Shown piece after piece: positions 17,201 through 25,932 of a stretch of 64,000 nt of DNA (its first letter is position 1; every line of letters starts with the position of its first letter). Origin of the DNA: Micromonospora marina. GTDB lineage: Bacteria > Actinomycetota > Actinomycetes > Mycobacteriales > Micromonosporaceae. Location: NCBI RefSeq assembly GCF_900091565.1, contig NZ_FMCV01000002.1, positions 248,001 through 312,000 of the forward strand, given 5' to 3'. Under the pieces are notes generated by a model that saw only the letters and a program-made list of their open reading frames with translations, did not search any database and had not been told where the DNA came from. A program made the position numbers and the translations under genes.

Positions 17201-18811
17201 TCACGAGCCCTGGACCGTGATCTCCTGGACGCCGAGCTTCCAGCTGTTGCCGCTGTCCTTCGCCGGCAGCTTGGTGATCCAGAACAGCAGGTACTGGTAC
17301 TTCTGATCGGGTTCGAACGCGTTGAAGATCATCTTGGTGCCGCCGTCCTCGTTCGGCGGTCCGACCACCGTCGAGTAGGCGTTCAGGAGCTGCTTGTCGC
17401 CGGAGGAGGTGGACGGGAAGTCGCCGCGGGTGCCGGTGCGAAGCTCGACGGTGGCGCCGGTGGCCGAGAGTGTGGCCTCCAGCTGCTTGACCGTGTGCGG
17501 GGCGCCCAGGTCGATCCAGACGCCCATGCCCTTCTTGAGGCCGCCGAACTTGGCGTTGGTGCGGTAGCTGTTTGTCTCCCAGCCGTCGTCCTCGTCGCCG
17601 TCGATGACCTTCTCGGCGTTGCGCACCTCGGCGCGGTCGCCCTCCGGGTCGATGATCCGTACGTCCTCGATGGTGAGCTTGCGGACCTGCGCGGCGGGTT
17701 CGGCACCGCCGTCGGTGGCCGGCGCGCTGTTCGTCGGCTGGGCGACCGGCTCCTTGTCGCCGTCGTCGCCACCACCGAGTGCGTTGATGCCGATGAGCAG
17801 CCCGACCAGGGCGACCGCCAGCAGACCGGCGATGCCGATGGCGACCTTGCGACCACCGGCCGCGGCCAGCGGGGAGGGCTCCTCGCCGGGGTCGGCGGTG
17901 AAACGCAGCGGACCGGCCTGCTCCAGGAACTGCTCGTCGGCCGGGATGTCGAGCCGGCTCAACTCGGCGGCCAGCACATCCGACGAAGGCGGGGGGATCT
18001 CCGGGTCGAGCAGGTCCATGGTGAGATCGTCGAGGTAGGCCGGCACCCCGGCGCGCATCTGCCGGGGCGCGGCGATGGCGCCGCCGGCGTCCCGGACGGC
18101 GTCCGGCAGGGCGGCACGGCCGTGCCCGGCGGTGGCGCCGTGCAGCGGGGCCTCACCGTGCGGCCAGTGCCCGGTCAGGGCGAAGTAGAGCACCCCGCCG
18201 ACCGCGCGCAGGTCGTTCTCCTGGCTGTCCGCGCCGTCGGTACGCGCGTCGGCGAGCACCACCCGGCCGTCGTCGCTGATCATGACGGTGCCGGGGTGGA
18301 GATTGCCGTGCACCATGCCGGTGGCGTGCACGGCGGCGAGGGCGCTGGCGACGGCGTTGCCGATCGCGGTGGCCCGGGCCGGGTCCAGCGGGCCGTCGGC
18401 GGCGACCAGTTCGCGCAGCGACTGCCCGTCGACCCATTCGCGGACCACGTAGGCCCGGTCGTCCTCGTCGATCGCGTCGTAGACGCCGACCAGGTTGGGG
18501 TGGATGACGCGGCTCGCGGCGACCGCGGCCTGAAGCATCTCGGTGGCGGAGTCGCCACCCGGGTAGCGGAGGACCACGGCGACGGGACGGCGGAGCACCA
18601 CGTCGACACCGCGCCAGACCAGCCGGCCCGCGCTGTCGTTGTTGATGTGCTCGACCAGCTCGTACCGCTCGGCGAGCAGCTCACCGACCGTGGGAGCACC
18701 GAAGGTCACGACCGTAGGAGAGGTCTCCTCCGCTTCCTGACCCTCGCCGACCTGGGTCACCCGTCCTCCCTCGGTGATCGCGTCGATCGATGGACCCGTG
18801 CTGCTGGGCAT
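17201..18811 (-). CDS. Membrane pseudokinase with discoidin-like ectodomain (MurJ-associated)
   Basis: 536 residues from ATG 18811. A protein-kinase-like domain covers about 40-270, but its catalytic features are lost. The glycine loop is weak, the expected Lys strand reads VAVVLRY, the HRD loop reads HGNLHPGTV and DFG reads DAR. A transmembrane helix (IGIAGLLAVALVGLLIGINAL) near 340 is followed by an extracytoplasmic domain whose WIDLGAPHTVKQLEATLS and YLLFWITKLP segments fit a discoidin/F5-8C-type beta-sandwich. In mycobacteria the same modules are fused to the C-terminus of MviN/MurJ, where the phosphorylated pseudokinase binds FhaA. Here the gene stands alone downstream of murJ. Confidence 0.85.
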   Translation of the reverse strand: MPSSTGPSIDAITEGGRVTQVGEGQEAEETSPTVVTFGAPTVGELLAERYELVEHINNDSAGRLVWRGVDVVLRRPVAVVLRYPGGDSATEMLQAAVAASRVIHPNLVGVYDAIDEDDRAYVVREWVDGQSLRELVAADGPLDPARATAIGNAVASALAAVHATGMVHGNLHPGTVMISDDGRVVLADARTDGADSQENDLRAVGGVLYFALTGHWPHGEAPLHGATAGHGRAALPDAVRDAGGAIAAPRQMRAGVPAYLDDLTMDLLDPEIPPPSSDVLAAELSRLDIPADEQFLEQAGPLRFTADPGEEPSPLAAAGGRKVAIGIAGLLAVALVGLLIGINALGGGDDGDKEPVAQPTNSAPATDGGAEPAAQVRKLTIEDVRIIDPEGDRAEVRNAEKVIDGDEDDGWETNSYRTNAKFGGLKKGMGVWIDLGAPHTVKQLEATLSATGATVELRTGTRGDFPSTSSGDKQLLNAYSTVVGPPNEDGGTKMIFNAFEPDQKYQYLLFWITKLPAKDSGNSWKLGVQEITVQGS

Positions 18812-19218
18812 GTGGCTTCCCGCTCTACCTTCGGTGGAACGGCCGCGGTGTCGACACCCGCGTCGATCCCGGTCGTACCCGTCGAGAGCGACCTTACCCG
18901 GGATGCCCGGTTCTCCGACATGTCATCTTCCCGCTGTGACCGGCCGGAAGGCCGGGCACAGCCGCTCCGGCCGGCTCGCCCGCCCACCCGACGGGCAAGC
19001 CGGACACACACCGTCAATCTAGAGGTTGGCGGCAACGTGGCGGCACAGGGGCGTACCGGTGTGGCGACGGAGAGGTTTCCCCGTCCCGGCCTGCGCTCCC
19101 TCGTCCGTACGGTTGGTTGTCCACAGGCCGGGAGGCCCGGTGGACGGCGGAATTCCAAGTTATCCACAGCCGTATCCCCAGCCTGGTGATCCTCGTTCAC
19201 AGTCGGTCACCGAGGGGG
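18812..19218. other. Gap between pseudokinase and murJ genes
   Basis: 407 bases with no credible gene. It separates two genes that are fused in mycobacteria. The murJ-proximal half holds two DnaA boxes (19117-19168). No clear terminator hairpin or promoter was recognised. Confidence 0.6.
19117..19168 (+). promoter_or_regulatory. Two DnaA boxes beyond murJ
   Basis: TTGTCCACA (19117-19125, actinobacterial consensus) and TTATCCACA (19160-19168, classical consensus) in the same orientation, 43 bases apart start to start. They lie in the non-coding gap directly after the murJ stop. Confidence 0.55.
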
Positions 19219-20961
19219 TCAACGGCCGAGGCGCCGCCGGACCATCCCGACCACCTCGGTGATCTCGCCGATCCGCAGCACCATGGCGAGCCCGAGGTAG
19301 GTCGCGCCGATCGCCGCGCCGCCGATCACCAGCTGCACCGCCGCGGCGAGCCAGCTCAGGCTCGCCGGATCGCCGGGGAGCACCGCCACCACGAGCACGC
19401 CGACGAGCGCGGCACCGAGCGCCGCAACGACCACCCGGCCGAGCGTCCGCATGATCCCGCCCAGCCCGATCCGGCCCACCCGGGGCCGCAGCAGCATCGC
19501 CGAGATGATCGCCGCCGCCAGGTACGACACCGCGTTGCCGAGCATCATCCCGGCCGCCGCGAACGTGTTCGAGAAGATCAGGAACAGGCCCACCTGGAGC
19601 AGGACGCGCAGCGCCACCACCGGAATGTTGACCAGAGCCGGGGTCCGGGTGTCCGGCAGCGCGTAGAACGCGAACGTGAAGAGCTGGCTCACCGCGAACG
19701 GCACCAGGCCCAGCGCCGCGACCAGCAGCACGGTGGAGGTGGCCACCGCGTTGTCGCCGGTGAACGCGCCGTACCGGAACACCACGACCGAGATGGGGGC
19801 GGCCAGCACCGCGTAGCAGACCGCGATGGGCGCGAGCACGGCGCTGACCATCCGGGTGCCCCGGGACAGGTCGGCGGTGACGTCGCTGAACCGGTGCTCG
19901 GCGGCGGCGGCGCTCATCCGGGGCATCAGCGCCGTGATGATCGAGACGGCGATGATGCCGTGCGCCATCATCAGCAGCAGGAACACGTTGTTGTAGATCA
20001 GCAGGCCGGCGTTGTCGCCGTCGGCGGCGCGGGTGAGCAGGTTGACCACCACGAAGAGGCCGAGCTGGTTGACGCCGACGTAGCAGAACATCCAGCCGCC
20101 GAGCCGGGCCAGCTCGCCCAGGCCGAGCGCACCGAAGTCGAATCGCAACTTCCACCGGAAGCCGACCTTGCGCAGCGCCGGCAGCAGGCCGGCGGTCTGG
20201 ACCGCGACGCCGAGCAGCGTGCCGCCGCCGATGAGCAGGATGCGGTCCCAGCCCATCTGTCCGGGCTCGACGATCTTGGCGCCGAAGACCGCGATGTAGA
20301 GCCCGCAGACGCCGATCACCACGACGTTGTTCAGGATCGGCGCCCACATGGGCGCGGCGAAGTGTCCGCGCGTGTTCAGCACCGCGGCGATCAGCGCGCT
20401 CACACCGGTGAAGAACAGCATCGGCAACATCAGGTACGACAGGCCGGTCACCAGGCCCCGGTAGTCCTGGTCCTTGCCGCCGGCGTAGATGGCGGTCAGC
20501 ACCGGCGCGCCGATCATCGCGATCAGCGCGACGGCGGCGAGGGCCAGCACGGCCAGCGTCAGCAGCCGCTGGGAGTACGCCTCGCCCCGGTCCGGATCCG
20601 ACTTGCGCCGCCGGACCAGCACCGGAATCAGCACGCTGGTGAGCACACCGCCGAGCAGGAACTCGTAGACCTGGTTCGGCAGGAAGATCGCGGTGGTGAA
20701 CGCGTCACCGACCAGCGCGCCACCGAGCGCGGCGCCGATCATCAGGTTGCGGATGAAGCCCGTACCCCGGCTGACCAGGCTGCCGATGGCCATCACCGCG
20801 CTGTTCGCCGCGGCGCTGGTCTCGGCGACCACCTCCTGCGGGGGCGCGACGGCCTCGACGCCGGGCTGGTTCAGCGGCTCGGCGGAGATGAATGTGGCGC
20901 CGTCGTCCGGCGGCAGGCCGTCGCCGTGCGCGTTCGCGCTGCGGTAGAGCCCGCCGCTCAT
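19219..20961 (-). CDS. murJ: Lipid II flippase MurJ (MviN)
   Basis: About 580 residues from ATG 20961 (MSGGLYRSANAHGDG) with GGAGG seven bases upstream; an in-frame upstream extension is not family-like. A ~55-residue hydrophilic N-terminus precedes roughly 14 transmembrane segments. MurJ hallmarks: SAVMAIGSLVSRGTGFIRNLMIGAALG, VYEFLLGGVLTSVLIPVLVRR and PDTRTPALVNIPVVALRVLLQVGLF. MurJ moves lipid II across the membrane for peptidoglycan synthesis. Unlike mycobacterial MviN the protein ends soon after its last helices, with no fused pseudokinase; that module is the next gene. It is divergent from pcnA. Confidence 0.95.
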   Translation of the reverse strand: MSGGLYRSANAHGDGLPPDDGATFISAEPLNQPGVEAVAPPQEVVAETSAAANSAVMAIGSLVSRGTGFIRNLMIGAALGGALVGDAFTTAIFLPNQVYEFLLGGVLTSVLIPVLVRRRKSDPDRGEAYSQRLLTLAVLALAAVALIAMIGAPVLTAIYAGGKDQDYRGLVTGLSYLMLPMLFFTGVSALIAAVLNTRGHFAAPMWAPILNNVVVIGVCGLYIAVFGAKIVEPGQMGWDRILLIGGGTLLGVAVQTAGLLPALRKVGFRWKLRFDFGALGLGELARLGGWMFCYVGVNQLGLFVVVNLLTRAADGDNAGLLIYNNVFLLLMMAHGIIAVSIITALMPRMSAAAAEHRFSDVTADLSRGTRMVSAVLAPIAVCYAVLAAPISVVVFRYGAFTGDNAVATSTVLLVAALGLVPFAVSQLFTFAFYALPDTRTPALVNIPVVALRVLLQVGLFLIFSNTFAAAGMMLGNAVSYLAAAIISAMLLRPRVGRIGLGGIMRTLGRVVVAALGAALVGVLVVAVLPGDPASLSWLAAAVQLVIGGAAIGATYLGLAMVLRIGEITEVVGMVRRRLGR

Positions 20962-21091
20962 CTGCCAGCCTCCAGGGTACGTGGCGACCGGGCCCGGCCG
21001 GCCCCGCCCAACCGGAACCTTAGTCAACCCGGACCCGTTACCCGCGCCCGGCGCGGTCGATCCATCTCCGGCCCGATAGGCTGGCGATCCC

Positions 21092-22552
21092 ATGTTCGAA
21101 GCCTCCGCCTCCCACGCCGCCGACCGCCGTGAACTGACCGCCGCGCAGCGCACCGCCGTCGCCGAACTCCTCCGAGTCTCACCGGTCGCCGACGAGCTGG
21201 GCCGGCGCTTCGCGCAGGCCGGTCACGAACTGCACCTGGTGGGCGGATCCGTCCGCGACGCGCTGCTCGGGCGGCTGGGCAACGACCTCGACTTCTGCAC
21301 CGACGCCCACCCGGACGAGACCCTCAAGGTCATCCGCGGCTGGGCGGAGTCGATCTGGGAGACCGGACGCGAGTTCGGCACCATCGCCTGCCAGCGCGAC
21401 GGCCTCAACCTGGAGATCACCACGTTCCGCGCGGAGGTCTACGACCAGGTCAGCCGCAACCCGGTGGTGCAGTACGGCACCAGCCTGACCGAAGACCTCA
21501 AGCGCCGCGACTTCACAGTCAACGCGATGGCGGTCAGTCTTCCCGACCACCGGTTCACCGACCCGTACGGCGGGCTGGCCGACCTGGCCGCCAAGATCAT
21601 TCGTACGCCCGGGACGCCGCAGGAGTCGTTCCGCGACGACCCGCTGCGGATGCTGCGCGCGGCCCGGTTCGCCGCCCAGCTCCGCTTCGCCGTCCACCCG
21701 GACGTCCGCGCGGCGATGACCGGCATGGCGGGCGACCTGGACCGGATCACCGCCGAGCGGATCCGGGACGAGTTCACCAAGCTCCTCTGCGGCGCCGACC
21801 CGATCACCGGGCTGCGCCTGCTCGTCGACACCGGGCTGGCCGAGCGCTTCCTGCCCGAGCTGACCGGCCTGAAGCTCACCATCGACGAGCACGCCCAGCA
21901 CAAGGACGTCTACGAGCACACGCTCACGGTGGTCGCCAACGCCATGTCGATGGAGTCCGACGGCTGCGACTTCGTGCTGCGGATGGCCGCGCTGATGCAC
22001 GACGTCGGCAAGCCCGCCACCAAGGCGGTCGGCGCGGACGGCCGGGTCAGCTTCCACCACCACGAGGTGGTCGGTGCCCGGCTGACCAAGAACCGGATGA
22101 AGGCCATGCGCTACTCCAAGGAGATCACCTCCCAGGTGGTCAAGCTGGTCGGGCTGCACCTGCGCTTCTACGGGTACGGCCGGGGCGAGTGGACCGACTC
22201 GGCGGTGCGCCGGTACGTCACCGACGCGGGTGACCTGCTGTCCCGGCTGCACAAGCTGACCCGCTCCGACTGCACCACCCGCAACCGGCGCAAGGCGGCC
22301 CAGCTCGCGGCCGACTACGACGCGTTGGAGGAGCGGATCGCCCGGATCGCCGCCGAGGAGGACCTGGCCCGGGTCCGGCCCGACCTGGACGGCAACGCGA
22401 TCATGGAGCTGCTCGGCGTACCGCCGGGACCGGTGGTCGGTCGCGCCTGGCAGCACCTCAAGGAGCTGCGTCTGGAGCGCGGGCCGCTGGACCGCGACGA
22501 GGCCGAGGCGGAGCTGCTGCGCTGGGCGCGCGAGGAAGGCATCACCGGCTGA
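21092..22552 (+). CDS. pcnA: CCA tRNA nucleotidyltransferase
   Basis: 486 residues from ATG 21092; TAGGCT at 21077-21082 implies a very short leader. The nucleotidyltransferase domain has HLVGGSVRDALLGRLGNDLDFCTDA, with the metal-binding DxD-type acids, then the EFGTIACQRDGLNLEITTFR and TLEDLKRRDFTVNAMA-type signatures. The head/neck region has RDDPLRMLRAARFAAQLRF. An HD domain follows (KDVYEHTLTVVANA, LMHDVGKPATK, FHHHEVVG). The enzyme adds or repairs the 3' CCA end of tRNAs. Divergence from murJ is conserved in Actinobacteria. In mycobacteria a Nudix gene and a large membrane-protein gene lie between them; both are missing here. Confidence 0.95.
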   Translation: MFEASASHAADRRELTAAQRTAVAELLRVSPVADELGRRFAQAGHELHLVGGSVRDALLGRLGNDLDFCTDAHPDETLKVIRGWAESIWETGREFGTIACQRDGLNLEITTFRAEVYDQVSRNPVVQYGTSLTEDLKRRDFTVNAMAVSLPDHRFTDPYGGLADLAAKIIRTPGTPQESFRDDPLRMLRAARFAAQLRFAVHPDVRAAMTGMAGDLDRITAERIRDEFTKLLCGADPITGLRLLVDTGLAERFLPELTGLKLTIDEHAQHKDVYEHTLTVVANAMSMESDGCDFVLRMAALMHDVGKPATKAVGADGRVSFHHHEVVGARLTKNRMKAMRYSKEITSQVVKLVGLHLRFYGYGRGEWTDSAVRRYVTDAGDLLSRLHKLTRSDCTTRNRRKAAQLAADYDALEERIARIAAEEDLARVRPDLDGNAIMELLGVPPGPVVGRAWQHLKELRLERGPLDRDEAEAELLRWAREEGITG

Positions 22553-22565
22553 GACAGGCGCCGGC

Positions 22566-22667
22566 AGCGCCGGCACCAGCCAGCTCGTCGCCGGCCGGAC
22601 CATCGACTGGAACAGCCCGACCCTCGGCCTGGGTGCCGGCGAGAAGTTCGTCGTCGCCGTGCTCTGA
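22566..22667 (+). pseudogene. Possible frameshifted gene remnant
   Basis: Short stretch with strong G/C third positions after pcnA. It reads AGTSQLVAGRTIDWNSPT in one frame and, after a single-base shift, LGLGAGEKFVVAVL-stop in another. It has no start codon and no family match recognised. It may be the tail of a decayed secreted or beta-sandwich protein, or chance. Confidence 0.2.
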
Positions 22668-22685
22668 CCCGTACCGCAGCGCGAC

Positions 22686-22717
22686 GCCCGCCGGCTCCCC
22701 GAGGGGAACCGGCGGGC
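22686..22717. terminator. Bidirectional terminator between pcnA and the flotillin gene
   Basis: GCCCGCCGG (22686-22694) pairs with CCGGCGGGC (22709-22717), with an inner TCCCC/GGGGA stem. It lies between two convergent genes and can end transcripts from both sides. Confidence 0.65.
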
Positions 22718-22724
22718 GGCGTCG

Positions 22725-24233
22725 TCATCGGGTGACGGCGCTGCCGTCCACCGTGGTCTTGCCGTTGTCCTGCGCGCTGCTGCCCAGCCGCGCCAGCAGT
22801 CCGGCCAGGTCGATACCGGTCAGGTCGCTGCCGAGCTGGAGACCCTGGGCGACGTTGCCGGCGACGGACTTGGTGAGCGACGACGCGCCGTCGGTGGAGA
22901 TCACTGTCATCTTGTCGATCGCGCCGATCGGGGCGCTCGCCGCGCCGACCACCTCGGGCAGCACCTTGACCAGCAGGTCCAGCACGGCCGCCTCGCCGTA
23001 CGCGGCGAACGCCTCGGCCTTGCGGGCCATCGCGTCGGCCTCGGCCTGGCCCCTGGCGAGGATGGCCGCCGCCTCGGCCTGGCCCTCCCGCTCGACCGCC
23101 TCGGCGATCGCGGAACGGCGGCGCTGCTCGGCCTCACCCTCCTTGGCGCCCTCGATCGCGTTCGCCTCGGCCAGCGCGGCCCGGCGGGCCCGCTCGCCCT
23201 CGCCGGTGAGGCGGGCCTGTTCGGCGGAGGCCTGCGCGGCGGCGATGGTGGCCTGCCGCTGCGCGTCGGCGGTGAGCACCGCCGCGTTGCGGGCCGCCTC
23301 GGCCTCCTGCTCGACCTTGTACCGGGCCGCGTCGGCCGGCTTACGGACCTCGGTGTCGAGCTGGCGCTGCTTCAGCTCGGCGTTGCGCTCGGCCACCTTC
23401 TGCTGCTCGGAGAGGATCGCCTGGTCCCGCTCGGCCTGCGCGAGCGGACCGGCCGCTGCCGACTTGGCCTTCGCCGCGTCGATCTCGGCCTGGATGCCTG
23501 CCTGCTTGAGCGCCAGGTTCCGGTTCGCCTCGGCGATCGCCTCCTCGGCGAGCAGCCGCTCCTGCTCGGCCTGCTGCCGGGCCCGCGCCTCCGCGATCGC
23601 CGCGTCCTTGAGCACCCGGGCCGCCTCCGGCCGGCCCAGATCCTGCAGGTAGGAGCCCTCGGCGAGGATGTCCTGGAGCTGGAACGTGTCAAGCACCAGG
23701 CCCTGGTTGGTCATCGAGTGCTCGGCCTCCTCCGCGACCGCGCTGGCGAACGCCGCCCGATCCCGGATGATCTCCTCGACGGTGAGCCGGCCGACGATCG
23801 AGCGCAGCGCGCCCGCGAGTACCTCCCGGGTGAAGTTGTCGATCTCCTCCTGCTGGTTCAGGAAGCGCTGGGCGGCGGCGCGGATCGCGTCCTCGGTGCC
23901 GCCGACCTTGACGATCGCGACGCCGTGCAGCTCGGTGCGGATGCCCTGCTTGCTCACCGCGCCGCGGATGCTGACGTCGATCCGGCGGCTGGACAGGTCG
24001 AGCGACTGGAGCTTCTGCACCACCGGAAGGACGAACACCGAGGCACCGAGCACGACCTTCTGCCCGGACATGTCGGTGGCCCGGCCGCCGTCGGCGGTCT
24101 GGGTGGTGCGGCCCTTGCGGCCGGTGACGATGAACGCCTGGTTCGGCCCGGCCACCTTGATCCGGGACAACACGAAGAGGACGAGGACGACGGCGAGGAG
24201 GACCGCGCCGCCGATGGCGACGAGCAGGGGCAT
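22725..24233 (-). CDS. Flotillin/SPFH-domain membrane protein
   Basis: 502 residues from the ATG at 24231-24233. One N-terminal transmembrane helix (LLVAIGGAVLLAVVLVLFVL) is followed by an SPFH/band-7 domain (about 30-200; NQAFIVTGRKG, GASVFVLPVVQKLQSLDLSSRRIDV, GIRTELHGVAIVKVGG). Then comes a long Ala/Glu/Arg-rich coiled coil (about 215-410) with the EA-repeat character of flotillins. The C-terminal ~80 residues (LLVKVLPEVVGAASAPIGAIDKMTVIST) match the flotillin end. Flotillins form oligomeric scaffolds in membrane microdomains. The upstream gene, 27 bases away, encodes an NfeD-like membrane protein, the usual partner. Confidence 0.92.
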   Translation of the reverse strand: MPLLVAIGGAVLLAVVLVLFVLSRIKVAGPNQAFIVTGRKGRTTQTADGGRATDMSGQKVVLGASVFVLPVVQKLQSLDLSSRRIDVSIRGAVSKQGIRTELHGVAIVKVGGTEDAIRAAAQRFLNQQEEIDNFTREVLAGALRSIVGRLTVEEIIRDRAAFASAVAEEAEHSMTNQGLVLDTFQLQDILAEGSYLQDLGRPEAARVLKDAAIAEARARQQAEQERLLAEEAIAEANRNLALKQAGIQAEIDAAKAKSAAAGPLAQAERDQAILSEQQKVAERNAELKQRQLDTEVRKPADAARYKVEQEAEAARNAAVLTADAQRQATIAAAQASAEQARLTGEGERARRAALAEANAIEGAKEGEAEQRRRSAIAEAVEREGQAEAAAILARGQAEADAMARKAEAFAAYGEAAVLDLLVKVLPEVVGAASAPIGAIDKMTVISTDGASSLTKSVAGNVAQGLQLGSDLTGIDLAGLLARLGSSAQDNGKTTVDGSAVTR

Positions 24234-24260
24234 GGGCGTTCCCGTCTGTGTGGTGGTGTG

Positions 24261-24773
24261 TCAGTAGGTCTCGACGTACACGCTGGTCTCGCTCAGCGCT
24301 TCGACCACGAAGATCCGGGTGCCGACCGGGATCGGCCCGTCGGCGCGGGCGTTGAGCTTCACCGGCTGACCGGCGAGGCGGACCCGCACCTCGCCGTAGC
24401 CGCCGCTGGGGATCGGCGTCACCACCAGGCCGATCGCACCGGCCAGATGGTCGCGGGTGGGTGTGGCGTCGGTACGCATGGTGCGGGCCGCGCGGCTGAG
24501 CCGCGCCGCCAGCCAGCCGGTGGGCACGGCGGCGAGCGCGCCGCCGGCCACCGCCGCCGCGATCATGCCCGGGGTACGACCCCCGAGCAGCTCGTTGACG
24601 ATGGCGCCGCCGAAACCGAACGCCCCGGTGAACCCGGCGGCCGCCTCCAGCGACACCGGCCCGTCGACGTCCGGCTGGCCGAGGTGGAGCACTCCCGAGC
24701 CGAGCAGGGCGAGAGTCAGCACGCCGACACCGACCCCGCCGATGATCAGGAAGATGAGCGTCCCGGTGGCCAT
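24261..24773 (-). CDS. NfeD-like membrane protein, flotillin partner
   Basis: 170 residues from ATG 24773. A -10-like TACCGT ends seven bases upstream, suggesting a leaderless transcript; an ATG ten codons earlier would lie over that promoter. It has hydrophobic segments at about 3-25 and 50-95, then a C-terminal OB-like domain: IGLVVTPIPSGGYGEVRVRLAGQPVKLNARADGPIPVGTRIFVVEALSETSVYVE, typical of NfeD proteins. NfeD/flotillin pairs are widespread and act together at the membrane. It is co-directional with the flotillin gene, so the two are an operon. Confidence 0.82.
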   Translation of the reverse strand: MATGTLIFLIIGGVGVGVLTLALLGSGVLHLGQPDVDGPVSLEAAAGFTGAFGFGGAIVNELLGGRTPGMIAAAVAGGALAAVPTGWLAARLSRAARTMRTDATPTRDHLAGAIGLVVTPIPSGGYGEVRVRLAGQPVKLNARADGPIPVGTRIFVVEALSETSVYVETY

Positions 24774-24834
24774 GACCTGCACGGTATCGACGCCGTGCAA
24801 CATCGACTTCGTTCAGCGGACGTTCAGCGGCGGG

Positions 24835-25932
24835 TCAGCGCGGCGCGATCGTCACCTCGGCGAGGGAGAAGTCCTCCGGCAGCGGCTGACGCACGAGTTC
24901 GCGGCCGGTGGTGTCGGCGAGCACGAAGTCTCGCGACCCGTACGGCCGCCGGTAGAGCAGGCGCTCGTCACCGACCCAGACGACGTCGGCCACCGGCAGC
25001 GGGTTCACCACCCGGCCGGTCGCCGCCTCCACGAGCAGCGGCTCCGTCTGCCCCTGCACCGCCACCAGTTTCCCGTCGGGTGACCAGGCCCACGGCCCGG
25101 CCGGGTCGCCCGGCAGCGGCTCGAACCGGGTGGGCCGGCCGCTGTCGGCGGCGAAGAACTGGACGCCCCGCCGCAGGTGCCGGGCCGACTCGGACCGGGG
25201 ACGGCTCAGGTCGGTCTGCTGGAGCAGCACCTCCCGCCCGTCCCGGGTCCAGAGGAAGAAGCAGTAGTCGGTGCAGGGGTAGCGGGTGGTGTCGACGGCG
25301 TGGGATCGCGTGGTGCCGTCGGCGCTCAGCACGACGAAACCGGATTGACCGACCCGCTGACTGGTGAATAGCAGGCGGCGGCCGTCCGGCGACCAGTTCG
25401 GCGAGCCGAGCGCGCGGCCCGGCTCGTGCCAGCTGGTGGTTCCCCGGGCCAGGTCGACCAGGCCGACCTGCCGGGGCCGGTCGTCGTCCCAAACCGCCAC
25501 CAGCGAACCGGCGGGCGCGGGCAGGACGGCGTCGTAGCGGGCGTTGCCGACGTACCGGCCGCGTCCCCGGTCGAGCAGGTACGACGGTCCGGCGGCGCCG
25601 GTCCGCGCCCGCGTGCCGGTGACCACCCAGTCGCCGGGCAGCACCAGCGGCCCGTCCGCCCAGTCCGGTCCGGGCGCCGACCGGACGACCGGCGACGGGG
25701 CGACGGTGACCGGCGCGGTCGGCGGCGGGGTGGGACGCGGACGGAGCAGGACGAACGGCAGGGTCACGGCGACCACTGCGACGAGCGCGGCAGCCGCCGC
25801 GCCCGCACGCCTGCGACGGCGCAGCCGGCGGCCCCGGCCGAGTGCGCGCGACGCCAGGTCCGGCGCGGGCGCGGCGCCGTCGGCGAGATCGTGTACGGCC
25901 GTCCGGAGCGTCTCGTCCAGTGACGTGCTCAT
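24835..25932 (-). CDS. Membrane-anchored beta-propeller (TolB/WD40-like) protein, ECF-linked
   Basis: 365 residues, ATG start overlapping the sigma stop by four bases (ATGA). It has a short cytoplasmic N-terminus (MSTSLDETLRTAVHDLADG), a basic RRLRRRRR patch and one transmembrane helix (AGAAAAALVAVVAVTLPFVLL). The outer ~280 residues contain repeated propeller-like strands (PNWSPDGRRLLFTS, LWTRDGREVLLQQ, WAWSPDGKLVAVQG). Coupling to the sigma gene and this topology suggest it senses or modulates an envelope signal for the SigE-family factor, but a direct anti-sigma role is not proven from sequence. Confidence 0.78.
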   Translation of the reverse strand: MSTSLDETLRTAVHDLADGAAPAPDLASRALGRGRRLRRRRRAGAAAAALVAVVAVTLPFVLLRPRPTPPPTAPVTVAPSPVVRSAPGPDWADGPLVLPGDWVVTGTRARTGAAGPSYLLDRGRGRYVGNARYDAVLPAPAGSLVAVWDDDRPRQVGLVDLARGTTSWHEPGRALGSPNWSPDGRRLLFTSQRVGQSGFVVLSADGTTRSHAVDTTRYPCTDYCFFLWTRDGREVLLQQTDLSRPRSESARHLRRGVQFFAADSGRPTRFEPLPGDPAGPWAWSPDGKLVAVQGQTEPLLVEAATGRVVNPLPVADVVWVGDERLLYRRPYGSRDFVLADTTGRELVRQPLPEDFSLAEVTIAPR

